A DNA stretch of 64,000 nucleotides from NCBI GenBank assembly GCA_034096865.1, contig JAWQFJ010017476.1:56001-120000 (forward strand), read 5' to 3'. How positions within the stretch are numbered: the first letter of the stretch is position 1; every line of letters begins with the position of its first letter. Of the stretch, positions 1 through 47,678 are shown piece by piece. The DNA comes from Theodoxus fluviatilis (taxonomy: Eukaryota > Mollusca > Gastropoda > Cycloneritida > Neritidae). The notes beneath the pieces were generated by a model. It made no database searches. It was given only the letters and a program-made list of their open reading frames with translations, and was not told the DNA's origin. Both the position numbers and the translations under genes were made by a program.

Positions 1-28
1 TTTTTTTACATCTGGACTTAACACACAT

Positions 29-29
<1 letters not shown>

Positions 30-119
<90 letters not shown>

Positions 120-132
120 CACACTCACACAG

Positions 133-192
<60 letters not shown>
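30..192. repeat. (CA)n microsatellite
   Basis: About 160 bases of CA dinucleotides with one interruption (AGTCACACTCACACAGTCAC) near 117-135. It lies in the intron upstream of the first TMEM209 exon of the window. Cysteine/valine and threonine/histidine reading frames across it are artefacts. Confidence 0.97.
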
Positions 193-202
<10 letters not shown>

Positions 203-319
203 GTGCACACATGGGTTGAAGTGTTGGGAAAAGTGTAGTCAGCTAAAAAGTATGTGAGGCATCTGTTAGTACTTCAATCTTTTTGTTTGTACAGTGTATG
301 CTTTTCTTTTCTATTTCAG

Positions 320-19949
<19,630 letters not shown>

Positions 19950-20912
19950 CCCAGGGTACAGCCCCTTGGATGCTTCACTGCCATCTGGCTGCGATGGATA
20001 CAGGACAAAGGAGAAAGTGACACTGGTCCATTCTGGCTACATCTGATGGACAGGAATCCTCAGCACTTGTCCTTCCTGCTTTGCAGCTCACAGGTGGCTG
20101 GGTGCTCTGGCCTGGATGATTGGAAAGACAAGCTACAATCCCACGATTGCTCCATTATGATAGCTAAAAGTGAAGGGGAAATCTTCTTCTCTGGAACCAT
20201 GTCAAACAGAACTGGGGGGCAGATGGATGCTGTGGCTCACAGTGAGCATGAATGTGTAGTGTGCGTCTACTTGTGGTTTCAGTTGCCTCTTTTTGCATGG
20301 TGTACTTGTGTACACAAAGTGTGACATTTTAAATGTTTCAGCCTGCATTTTAAATTGGAAACCTGTGCGGGTCTGTAGTGTGTCTGTACGTATGCCCTGG
20401 ACTGTCTGCAGGCCTTGTGCATGGGTTGGCCCACAAAGTTTTAACTACGTTTCTAAGTTGAAGTCCCTGATGTGAATGTGTTTAGGAATATCTTCAAATG
20501 CATCGACTTGGAATTCAGTGCAGTATTCTGGGATAGGCTGACTTATGGGTAAGATTGAAGGGTTTGCACATTCAGGCAAGTGTGGGTGAAAGACAAACTT
20601 ATCATGAAAACCTGGGGGAAAATATATAGGTGCAAGAAGCTGGCCTTTGCTGTTTATCATCTTCGACCCAGTGCTTACACTGAACTTGGTAGGATGAAGT
20701 ACTGATGCTTGTTAGTTCCCTGGATATTTAAAGTTCTCTTCAACTAAGAGAAGTAGGCCTACCTAATATACACTCGCCTTAGAAAAATGTGTACAAAAAT
20801 GTTTATAAACAAAAAGGGCAGACCTGAAACAAGTGCAGGAAGATGAAAAAGAGGATTGATACTGAATGCTATCGTAGGCTGAAGGTTTCCTAGCAACCAA
20901 AATCAATTTTTT
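19950..20912 (+). other. TMEM209 3' untranslated region, start
   Basis: No conserved coding signal is visible between the TMEM209 stop and the next dispersed element. Open frames here are short and low in family character. It is probably 3' UTR, because no polyadenylation signal was noticed before 22501. Confidence 0.5.
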
Positions 20913-21743
20913 GACTCACATGCGAAGCAAAAGTGAGTCTATGTACTCACCCTTTTCGTCCGTCCGGGCGTCCGGTCCGGGCGTCCGAAAACTTTAACGT
21001 TGGATTTTTCTCGGAGACTATTAAGTCTATCAATACCAAATGTGGCATGATGGTGTATGATGCCAAGGCCTCAAAAAACATACATAGTGACTTAACCTTG
21101 CTTCAAGGTCAAGGTCGCAGGGGCCATAAATGTTGTCTAAAAAAGTCATTTTTCACATTTTCTCAATTTTCTCTGAAGTTTTTGAGATTGGATACCTGAC
21201 CTATATATGGTATATAGGGCAAAGTAAGCCCTATCTTTTGATACCAGTTTGGTTGACCTTGCTTCAAGGTCAAGGTCACAGGAGCTCTTCAAAGTTGGAT
21301 TGTATACATATTTTGAAGTGACCCTGACCCTGAACTATGGAAGATAACTGTTTCAAACTTAATAATTATGTGGGGCACATGTTATACTTTAATCATGAGA
21401 CACATTTGGTCACATATCATCAAGGTCAAGGTCCCTTTGACCCTTATGAGATGTGACCAAAATGGGGTAGTGAACCAGTAAAAGTGACCATATCTCATGG
21501 TAGAAAGTGCCAATAATCACCATTGTGCTTCCTATGTCTTGAATTAACAGCTTTGTGTTGCATGACCTTGGATGACCTTGACCTTGGGTCAAGGTCACAT
21601 GTATTTTGGTAGGAAAAATGTGTAAAGCATTTCTTAGTGTATGATGTCATTGGTAGGTTTAGTTGTTTGACCTTCACCTGAAGGTCAAGGTCATATAAAG
21701 GTCAAGGTCAAGCATGTGAGTCGTATGGGCTTTGCCCTTCTTG
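20913..21743 (+). mobile_element. Dispersed AAGGTCA-rich element, copy 2
   Basis: Same termini and order as the copy at 1289, closely similar in sequence through most of its length, including TTGACCTTGCTTCAAGGTCA twice. It lies in the same orientation, in the probable TMEM209 3' UTR. Confidence 0.85.
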
Positions 21744-22500
21744 TTTTAATTATTTTGTATAAACAATATAGAAACTGTTATTACTAAATTTGAATGGCTA
21801 GTGTTTTGTGCAAGGAAAGAGTAATGAGAGCATGGATAAAGATAGAAGGTGGATGATACACATACCATGCAGTTCCTTTTATCAGGGGTGCATGTTTGTT
21901 TGGAGTGAATGGAAGCACACGTGTAGTTATCGTGTGATTTTACCAGACAGAATTTGTATTCCTTGTTGGATACAAAAATGAAGCAAGAATTTTTTTTGTC
22001 CATGAATTTCATTTGGTTCATTAACAAGCAATGCATCAGCTGGAATCAGTAAATTCATTCAGAGATGGAGTTGGCATTTGTGGCTTTCAGAAATTAGATG
22101 TGTGCCACGTGTCACTTGATACACAGAAGCTATGCAGCCCAGGAGGCCATGGTGGCAGAGTGAACACTTAGTGTCTTTCTGTTCCTCAATGCACATGTAG
22201 TCCCATCATTATTCTGGAGGACTGTCACCCAGTACTGCTGCAGGAAGTTCCCGATTGTGCCTCAGGTAAGTTTTGCAGTGGAAATAGGTGCCCAGCCGAC
22301 ATGTACAGATGCTGCCTATATTGAAAGCGTCATTCAGCGAGTGCTTGGTTTTGCAAGTATTTGCAACAAAGTATTTTCTTGGGTAAAATGTCATCCCACT
22401 TGGTTGAGAGTGACGGAGTGTGTAATGAATTTTTTTTTTAATCCTCTACAAGGAGTGGAGGGGAAATTCCAACCCATTGAATTCTTGTACATTTCATAAC

Positions 22501-22506
22501 AATAAA
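22501..22506 (+). terminator. Candidate polyadenylation signal for TMEM209
   Basis: AATAAA lies in an A/T-rich stretch 2.55 kb after the stop, the first canonical hexamer I noticed on this strand. Use of it is unproven. Confidence 0.35.
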
Positions 22507-22866
22507 ATATCGTGTTGAATTGGAGCATGACTTGTTTTCTTTGATGGAACCTGTCACTGGGCTGCCATGCATGTTCCCCTAATCAGTTGGTGCCCAATTC
22601 ATAACATGCATTTTCCTCTAGCCTTCACAGCCTCTGACAAGTCTCCTAAGATAGTTGTAGTAGTTGTGGATTGCTACTTTTGATCATGCAGATCTGGCCA
22701 ATCAGTGCTCACACAATACATCAAACAGTAGGAAACCTGTGATAAAGCCAGTTTCATAGATGCTATTTTCTCATATATGTGATTTTCTGTCTGGTAAGTA
22801 TGATTCATGCCACATTTGATAACCTTGAGCTATTTAATGAACTGGTAAGAAACAGAATCTGTTTTT

Positions 22867-23697
22867 GACTCACATGTGAAGCAAAAGTGAGTATGTACTC
22901 ACCCGTTTCGTCCGTCCGGGCGTCCGGGCGTCCGAAAACTTTAACGTTGGATTTTTCTCGGAGACTATTAAGTCTATCAACACCCAATTTGGCATGATGG
23001 TGTATGATGACAAGGCCTCAAAAAGCATACATAGTGACTTGACCTTGCTTCAAGGTCAAGGTCGCAGGGGCCATAAATGTTGTCTAAAAAACAGCCATTT
23101 TTCACATTTTCTCTATTTTCTCTGAAGTTTTTGAGATTGGATACCTCACCTATACATGGTATATAGGGCAAAGTAAGCCCTATTTTTTGATACCAGTTTG
23201 GTTGACCTTGCTTCAAGGTCAAGGTCATTGGAGCTCTTTAAAGTTGGATTGTATACATATTTTGAAGTGATCTTGACCCTGAACTATGGAAGATAACTGT
23301 TTCAAACTTAATAATTATGTGGGGCACATGTTATACTTTCATCATGATACACATTTGGTCACATATCATCAAGGTCAAGGTCACTTTGACCCTAATGAAA
23401 TGTGACCAAAATGGGGTAGTGAACCACTAAAAGTGACCATATCTCATGGTAGAAAGTGCCAATAAGCACCATTGTGCTTCCTATGTCTTGAATTAACAGC
23501 TTTGTGTTGCATGACCTTGGATGACCTTGACCTTAGGTCAAGGCCACATGTATTTTGGTAGGAAAAATGTGTAAAACATTTCTTAGTTTTGTGTATGTCA
23601 TTGCTAGGTGTAGTTGATTGACCTTGAAGGTCATCTGAAGGTCAAGGTCATGTAAAGGTCAAGGTCAAGCATGTGAGTCGTATGGGCTTTGCTCTTG
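22867..23697 (+). mobile_element. Dispersed AAGGTCA-rich element, copy 3
   Basis: Starts GACTCACATGTGAAGCAAAAG and ends GCATGTGAGTCGTATGGGCT plus TTGCTCTTG. It has the same internal half-site clusters and orientation as copies 1 and 2, in the TMEM209/CCDC51 tail-to-tail spacer. Confidence 0.85.
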
Positions 23698-26183
23698 TTT
23701 AAAATTATGTATGAAAATCTGGCTGATGATAATTGATAGTATTGCAATAATTTAGCATATTTGTTTGAAAAAGAGTCCACAGTGTTTTGATTTTTTTTTC
23801 CTGATGCTATCATTACTTCAATAGGACAATATCGCCTTCATGTGAACTAGTTTCTACACATGAAAGTTCGCAATGATTTGAAAAAGTATACACATATTAT
23901 TGCCCTTGGAATTGTCATAGTAATCATTCAGATAAACCTGATTGATATACAGGCAAAGACGGATAAGACGAAATTGAAGGGGCCACCTTTCTATTGTCTG
24001 CTATCCGTGTTTTTGAGTTCCACATGCTGTTGACTTATAGAAGAGAATAATCGGGACCGGGTTTTCTTTGTGTGGTAACCGCGTTTTTGCCGTAAGCGTG
24101 TTCGAGTTGGGTGTCTTTGCCTGTACATCTATTACTATGAGGGGGAAAAAATTGTTTCAGCGGGGGAAAATCGGGTAGGTAAGTGGGAACATTTTCTCTT
24201 TTAGAAAAGGTTGCCGTTTCATAGACATGTAATAAAAATGTTTCCTTCACAAAAATTCCAGTTTCATACATTGATATTAAAATGTTTTGTACACACAAAT
24301 CTATCTGAAGTTATCATCTCTAGAGAAGGATTTACACTCATTTTACCTTTACCATGGTAGTCTCAGTTTTAGCAGAGTGCTCGGGTCAGGGCAAAGCCTG
24401 CTAGTGCTAGTCTTGGTACATGTCTAATCTCCTCTCTGTTGTGATTGCCATTTGCTTTCGCCATAGTCTATGTGTGCACTATTTGAGTGCATTTTTCTAG
24501 CAGCTAAATAAAAGAGGGGTAGGGTTGGCAGCAAAATGTTGGGTGGGTCAGTTGAATGGAAACAAACTTGGCTAATAATTATCACCTGGTTACAGTTGAT
24601 AAAGGAACCATCATATCACTGATGTGTGCCAGTGTGAACACACAACTCTTTTACACCTTTGGCAAACAATGTCTTTATTTCATGAGGGACAAAGATTTGA
24701 TTATTTCTATCACATTTCCAGGATGGATGAAGCTTGGAGTGTACAGGTAGTTCAATCATTCTCATTCACACATCCTTGCATGCAGCATGAGCGGCCTCAA
24801 TGCCTCCCTCATCAGTTGCAGTGCTGTGGTTCTCAAGCCTTCAGGGCCTGCTCCAGTAGCACTTGCACAGTGCTGTGGTTCTCAAGCCTTCAGGGCCTGC
24901 TCCAGTAGCACTTGCACAGTGCTGTGGTTCTCAAGCCTTCAGGGCCTGCTCCAGTAGCACTTGCACAGTGCTGTGGTTCTCAAGCCTTCAGGGCCTGCTC
25001 CAGTAGCACTTGCACAGCTGGCCCTTTGCAATGCCTATGCAAATCTGGGAGGTTTCTTACAGAAGAGACCAGCTTATCGGGCAGCAACTGTTTCTTCTGT
25101 ATCCACATGGAGGCAGCTTCAGCAATGCTTTGCAGGTCTCTAGTGATGGAGTCTACTGTCCAGCATGCACATTTGCACTTTGGAGAGGGCCCAGTGTGGA
25201 ACTGCCAGTGAAGCCTCAAACAAACATAATTATTCAAAAATGTGTAAATACTTGTTTTGTACATCATGATTTGCAGGACAGAGCAGCAGTTTGGCATCAC
25301 AGGTTCACGGACTACATGTGAAGGTATTTCACTAAAATTGATTGCAGGACAGTCTCTCCTATCTACAAACAGAAATGTAAACCTGTTGACAACATTCTTG
25401 AGGATCTTGCAAAACTCCATGAGGAGAAACACATGGATGGTTTACAGTCTCATTCTTATCGCTGTACCAAAAGTAGCTGGAGCAGAGATTCAACTGCTGC
25501 AGCGGATCAGATACTGGCAATCAACAGCAAGCAAACAGGCAGCATCTCAACACAATGGAAACTATTTCTTACCCAGCAAGCAGTGTATTAACAATGAACA
25601 CCCAAAATTCCTCAATGTACAAATAATGTACATCAATGACATGGGAACTGCTCCATAATTGTTAATGTCACAACTATACACCATGTTTGTGATGCATCTC
25701 GATCTACAACAAAGGTTAACTGTTCAAAAGCACCCATCACGCCAACATCCAAAAGCCCATAGACATAATTTTGCTTCATAACAATAGTGGGGGGGGGGGG
25801 GGGATCTATGATGAACTGGCTAATAATACATTCAGTAAGTTCTGATCAGAGTAGTTCCTACCCTATTTCTCCTAGTATTTCAATATTTCTCCATCCCTAA
25901 CCATATTTTCCCTCCATTCCCCTTTTGACATATATCACAAGTGTCGGCTGTTTGTTCATGCACCAAGTCAGCAAAAGTAATATTGCAAAACTTATGGCAA
26001 AATGGATGAAAAGTTACCACAAATCGCACTGGTCAGATCAGTTGACACAAACAGTCATGCATACCATGATGGCTTCACAAACTTGTCCAAAGGAGAGAGT
26101 GAGTCCATTCAGTTGTCCAGGCTGGGACTGGGAAAACCATCTAAGAGCGGGGCAATGCAATGACTGACGGGACACCAACACAA
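23698..26183. other. Tail-to-tail spacer of TMEM209 and CCDC51
   Basis: Apart from the 49-bp repeat at 24815 and an 18-base G run near 25786, I see no recognisable gene. A TTTATT at 24674 (AATAAA on the minus strand) is a possible CCDC51 end. Open frames of up to 150 codons show no family resemblance. Confidence 0.5.
24815..25017 (+). repeat. 49-bp tandem repeat, four copies
   Basis: Units of CAGTGCTGTGGTTCTCAAGC, CTTCAGGGCCTGCTCCAGTA and GCACTTGCA are nearly identical, indicating recent expansion. It is 3' of both CCDC51 and TMEM209. Confidence 0.93.
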
Positions 26184-28384
26184 TCAGGACCAGCCTTTGA
26201 AGAAGGCCAGTACCAAGGGAAGGCTGAGGGCTATGGCTGTGTAGACGAGGGTGGCTGAGGCCACAGCATTCACCTTCATCTTCCATTCCAGGTTCTTCTC
26301 AGTCCGAGTCAGCATCTGTTGCAGCTCAGGCCCCACATACACTACATTCGTCTCATCAGACTTGGCCTCCGTCAGCCCCAGCAGCCGTTTGACGTCAGCG
26401 ATCTGGCTATCCAGGTGGTTAGCCTGGTCCTGGAAAGAGGAGAGTAGAATCTCTGTCTGCCTCTCTATGTCGCCATGGGCAACACTTAGTGCTGAAGCTA
26501 CAGCTTCTGGCTTCGCAACAGCAGTCCTTTCAGGCAAGGGTGTCTCCCCACTGAGCACAGTGTGCAAGTTTAAGAGGAAGTCATCCATCTTGTTGTACTG
26601 TGCCCCGGCAGCATTGATCAGACTCTCAGTCAGAGACCTGAATTCGGTGCTGCTGTCTGCTGAAGTGTTTACAATGCTGCGCAGTTCCCTCATCCGAAGG
26701 TAGTTGTTGAAGGTGGTCCCCACAATGCCAATGGCAGCCCCAACAATGGAGCCAATGATGGACCAGTACTTGGTCCTCTCTGCCCTAGTTCGCTCCTTCT
26801 CGTGGCTTTCCCGGACTGCAGCACTCAGCATGGCAAAATACTCCCGTTCCGTCTTCTCAAGACTGCGAATTCTGTCGATCACATCATTCTCCTCTCGAAT
26901 GACAATGTGCTCACTCTTCACAAGGTCAAGGTAACGGTCGTCTGCCCGGTTGATTTTTTCCAGCTCAGCTGTGATGGACTTCAGTTTGGACTGGACTGCA
27001 GTCAGTCGCTCCTGCATGAGTCGCCTCTCTTCCTGCACCTCCAGGAACCTCTGCTCAGACTGTGGAGAGAAGAAGTGGAATTTATTAAATCATACACACA
27101 TTTCACCACTGAATAGCTATCAGCCAGAGATCATTTACCTCAGAGCGAAATAAGCATTAGGAGATCTCTGAAAGCTAATTTCAACTGTGAGAAGTCATTT
27201 GACCCACCATGTGAATGGCAAAATTTTACTTCTCCTGCATGACTCCATGTGAATATTCTTGGAGGGAACCCCTTAGATGGCACCTGGTTACAGGTAGCAA
27301 GAAACTCCCAATGGAGCGAGGCAGCAGACGGTCTTCTGAGAAAGAGCCCTTGTCGACAAGTGTTTCGGCTCTTTAAACTTCCTGACACTCTCCAGGGAGG
27401 GCCACACCTGGTTAAAGTTCCAGGTGCCCATCTGCTGCCCTGAACTTGCACGACTTGCGTGCACAGTGGGGTGGCAGTTGTCTGCTTCCACTACTGGTGA
27501 GCAGCGGGTCTCTGGTGTTTCGGCGCATCCAGATCCAGACTGATGCCCTCTCTGCAGCTTCTGCCATGGCTCTTGCTGCCTTTGTGTACTGACGGCATTA
27601 GAGGCCGAGCTGTCTGCAGGCGCTGTAGACTGTGTGGCCTACGAAACCCCTAGCTCCCACCTCAACAGCGTAAGTAACCCCTAGATGTTGCACATCTGAC
27701 ATATGCCGCACACCACAGGGTAGACTGGCGTACTTTCATTATGCCCTTAAAGTAAGGAGCAGAGAAACTCACCAAATGTTTGCATCCAATTGAGCTGTCA
27801 TTGTACGAGTAAGTACGACTACCAAGATAGGGGTATGCCGTCAGGCTGAGCACAAGGAAATGTGGGAATCTCCATTACTCCTCCACCTTATCCCTAAGAA
27901 GACACTACCTGCCATACAGTTCGATGTGGACCCTTGCCCCATGTGCGCTCAGGACGTCAGAAGGGCGTGGCTCACGAAAATAAAACCGGGCACCTTGCGC
28001 TTCTCTTGCAATGACAATACTTGCATCAGCAACAGCCTATTCACTCTATCTACTCCATTTGCATTGCCCGGCCCATCGAGAGCAATTTTATCAGCATGAA
28101 ATACAAATACGTTCCGCACTCACCTTTATCACTTTGTATTGTGCTTCTTTCACTTCCGTTAGACCAACGTAGTCCTCATAAGCTTGCATCGTCCTCTCCA
28201 GTCGACCTTTGGCAGCAGCCTTGAATGATTGGTCATTGCCTGACAAACTGCTTGAAAACCTTTGAGGAGCTCTCCGTGAGCTCTGACAGCAATCTTGCCA
28301 CAGAATAGGTACTCTGGACTGAATAAAACCTCCATCACGCCTCAGAACTAGCCGGCCAAATCTGCAGCATGCAGCAACCGCCAT
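26184..28384 (-). CDS. CCDC51: CCDC51 / MITOK, mitochondrial ATP-sensitive potassium channel pore subunit
   Basis: Two coding exons on the minus strand, 28384-28124 and 27059-26184 (TGA), join in phase 0 to give 378 residues; the vertebrate protein has about 410. The N-terminus MAVAACCRFGRLVLRRDGG is Arg-rich and lacks acidic residues near the start, as expected of a mitochondrial presequence. A conserved AYEDYVGLTEVKEAQ segment follows, then a coiled coil (about residues 88-165) and the family signature AAVRESHEKERTRAERTK (about 167-184). Two membrane segments follow, at about 185-204 (SIIGSIVGAAIGIVG) and near the C-terminus (TAIALSLPLVLAFF). The family forms the pore of the inner-membrane mitoKATP channel with ABCB8. 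The gene is tail-to-tail with TMEM209 and head-to-head with PRMT6. The single intron (27060-28123) holds a degraded retroelement fragment. The start is the only ATG that keeps the basic presequence and agrees with family length. Confidence 0.93.
27270..27700 (-). pseudogene. Degraded retroelement fragment in the CCDC51 intron
   Basis: On the minus strand one frame reads VEVGARGFVGHTV, a stop, then AMAEAAERASVWIWMRR. This resembles a C-terminal segment seen in mobile-element polyproteins of aquatic animals. Stops interrupt it. Assignment rests on motif memory only. Confidence 0.35.
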
Positions 28385-28822
28385 TTCCGGAAATGCGTTA
28401 TTGGAAAGTTTATTTTGTGCTTTTCATTTTCTAAATAAATACAGTAATTGACTTTTAATTTAAACTATACTCTATTAAAACGTATATAAAGGTTTTTTAA
28501 TTAACTGAAAGTGTAGATAGTTGAGGAACATGGGGGATTTTTTCTTTTAGCTGAATAGTTTTGGAGCGGTCCTCCCGCTAAAATTAGAATATTTTGGCAC
28601 TAACGTGTGGCTGCCTGCCGTGTGAGCAATCCACGTGTGAATTCGTTAGTCTGTTATTTAGATGCAATATACATATGGACAGCGCAGTAAATCTGTAGAA
28701 TCGATGGATAACATCCCAGTTTGATGCAATCGAACTAGGGTTCTCGATTCGATGTGGATTTTCTGTCGTGTAGAATGTTCTGAGAACGACTCGTCGTCAG
28801 AGGGAGAGACTCGGACTAGACG

Positions 28823-28868
<46 letters not shown>

Positions 28869-29069
28869 CTTCGAATAACACTTTAACAGTAGTTGCCCAC
28901 TACATGTGTCATGTGAGATACACTTTATCCCTTAAACTTAAAGTAGCCTGAATTGTAGGTTTATTCATCAGAGCAAAGCAACGTTGACATTAGTGTGCGG
29001 CTACTACTTCAAGTTTCAACTTGGGCATTTTGGCCCTTGGGTTCCAAAGTGAGTTCTACGACGTCAGCG
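28385..29069. promoter_or_regulatory. Shared CCDC51/PRMT6 head-to-head promoter interval
   Basis: Only 685 bases separate the two divergent start codons. The interval holds a GA microsatellite (about 28828-28864) and no repeat element, which suggests a bidirectional promoter. No specific binding site is claimed. Confidence 0.55.
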
Positions 29070-46182
<17,113 letters not shown>

Positions 46183-46879
46183 GCACTCATGGCGAGTGTT
46201 ACTCCACACTGGGTTCCTGCAAAGACGTGTGATCCCATTATGATGGCAAGGAACATGGGAAGGCCATGTCAGTGCTGTCTGCAAGGAAACTGGGCTGGAC
46301 GTCACCTGGGCAGAAGTGTTGGCAGTTTCCTCTAAATGAGTGCATGTTTGTTGAAGGCTGATTGTCACTGAGACTTGTTTGTTTGAGAAATAGTGTCCTT
46401 AGGTGGAATTCCAGGACTGGGAAATGTTGACAGCATTCTCCTCCACCACAGCCTGTTGTGCTTTCTCCCGCCTGCCCATCCCTGTGAGGACAGCATTAGG
46501 TGGGCTTTTTAACTGGGAACTTTGCACATGTGATAACAATTGACTCACTTGCCCTGCCTGCAAGTTGGATCAATACACCACCCAGTGATGCCTGTATGAT
46601 GTATTTGTGAATACCTCTCTGGAGAAGGCAGCATTTTGGTTAGAAAATTAATCATGAACCATCACTGATGTTGACATGTGTATCACCAAATGGGATAATT
46701 CTGAGGGAATCGAGATATGCAAGGGCTGAAAATGAAGAGGCTACTGCCTACACAGAATGACTATTTTAATGCTGACCCAAGATTAATTTTTTATTGACAA
46801 AGGGGAAGATATTTCATTTTATGGATCAGTGAAGTAATGCCTTGGAATTACCAGGAAACTTCTGCAACCATAACTTGTC

Positions 46880-47256
46880 CTGCAGCTGATTTCTGTGTGG
46901 ATGTGACCCCAAGACAGCCAGCAGCCTGTGTGTGCAGCTGATTTCTGTGTGGATGTGACCTCAAGACAGCCAGCAGCCTGTGTGTGCAGCTGATTTCTGT
47001 GTGGATGTGACCCCAAGACAGCCAGCAGCCTGTGTGTGCAGCTGGTTTCTGTGTGGATGTGACCTCAAGACAGCCAGCAGCCTGTGTGTGCAGCTGGTTT
47101 CTGTGTGGATGTGACCTCAAGACAGGCAGCAGCCTGTGTGTGCAGCTGATTTCTGTGTGGATGTGACCTCAAGACAGCCAGCAGCCTGTGTGTGCAGCTG
47201 ATTTCTGTGTGGATGTGACCTCAAGACAGGCAGAAGCTTGTGTGTGCAGCTGCTGA
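46880..47256 (+). repeat. 52-bp minisatellite, about seven copies
   Basis: Units of TGTGTGTGCAGCTGATTTCT + GTGTGGATGTGACCTCAAGA + CAGCCAGCAGCC, in the probable PRMT6 3' UTR. Confidence 0.94.
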
Positions 47257-47672
47257 ACTCCACATGGAGCTTCAGATGCCAGTTCTGAGCTGATGCTTTT
47301 CTGCCAGCTCCAGGATGGTGATGTGCCTGCAGTCTCACGATGGTACAGAACTGGCCATCACAGGGAAGCTGTCCTGCGCTCCTTGCCCCACAGTGTGGAA
47401 GGGCCTGATGCCTTGAAGGCCTGTACTGTCTTGCTGCCTTGCTCTCCTCCATCCACTTCATGGAAAAACTGGACTCTGTCCATTACCACACTGACAGGTT
47501 CAGTAACAAATCACTCGCCATTTTGATAGTTTTCTATTTGGTCTTTATTGAAAGTGCAAAGCAGGCAAAAGGAAAGTAGCTGACTGCAAGTGAGCATCTA
47601 CCATGGACTGCTCAAAAAGTATTTTGTGCAAATGCTCATCAAAATGCTATGCTTGTTTGCTCTGCCTAAACC

Positions 47673-47678
47673 AATAAA
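47673..47678 (+). terminator. Candidate PRMT6 polyadenylation signal
   Basis: AATAAA in an A/T-rich context, 1.5 kb after the stop. Confidence 0.4.

Larger units (their letters stand above)
46183..47678 (+). other. Probable PRMT6 3' untranslated region
   Basis: It runs from the TAG to an AATAAA at 47673-47678, with no other coding signal. It contains a 52-bp minisatellite. The transcript end is inferred from the hexamer only. Confidence 0.45.

Noticed and set aside
24980..25432. 150-codon minus-strand open frame
   Set aside because: It overlaps the 49-bp tandem repeat, shows no family resemblance and lies downstream of the CCDC51 stop.
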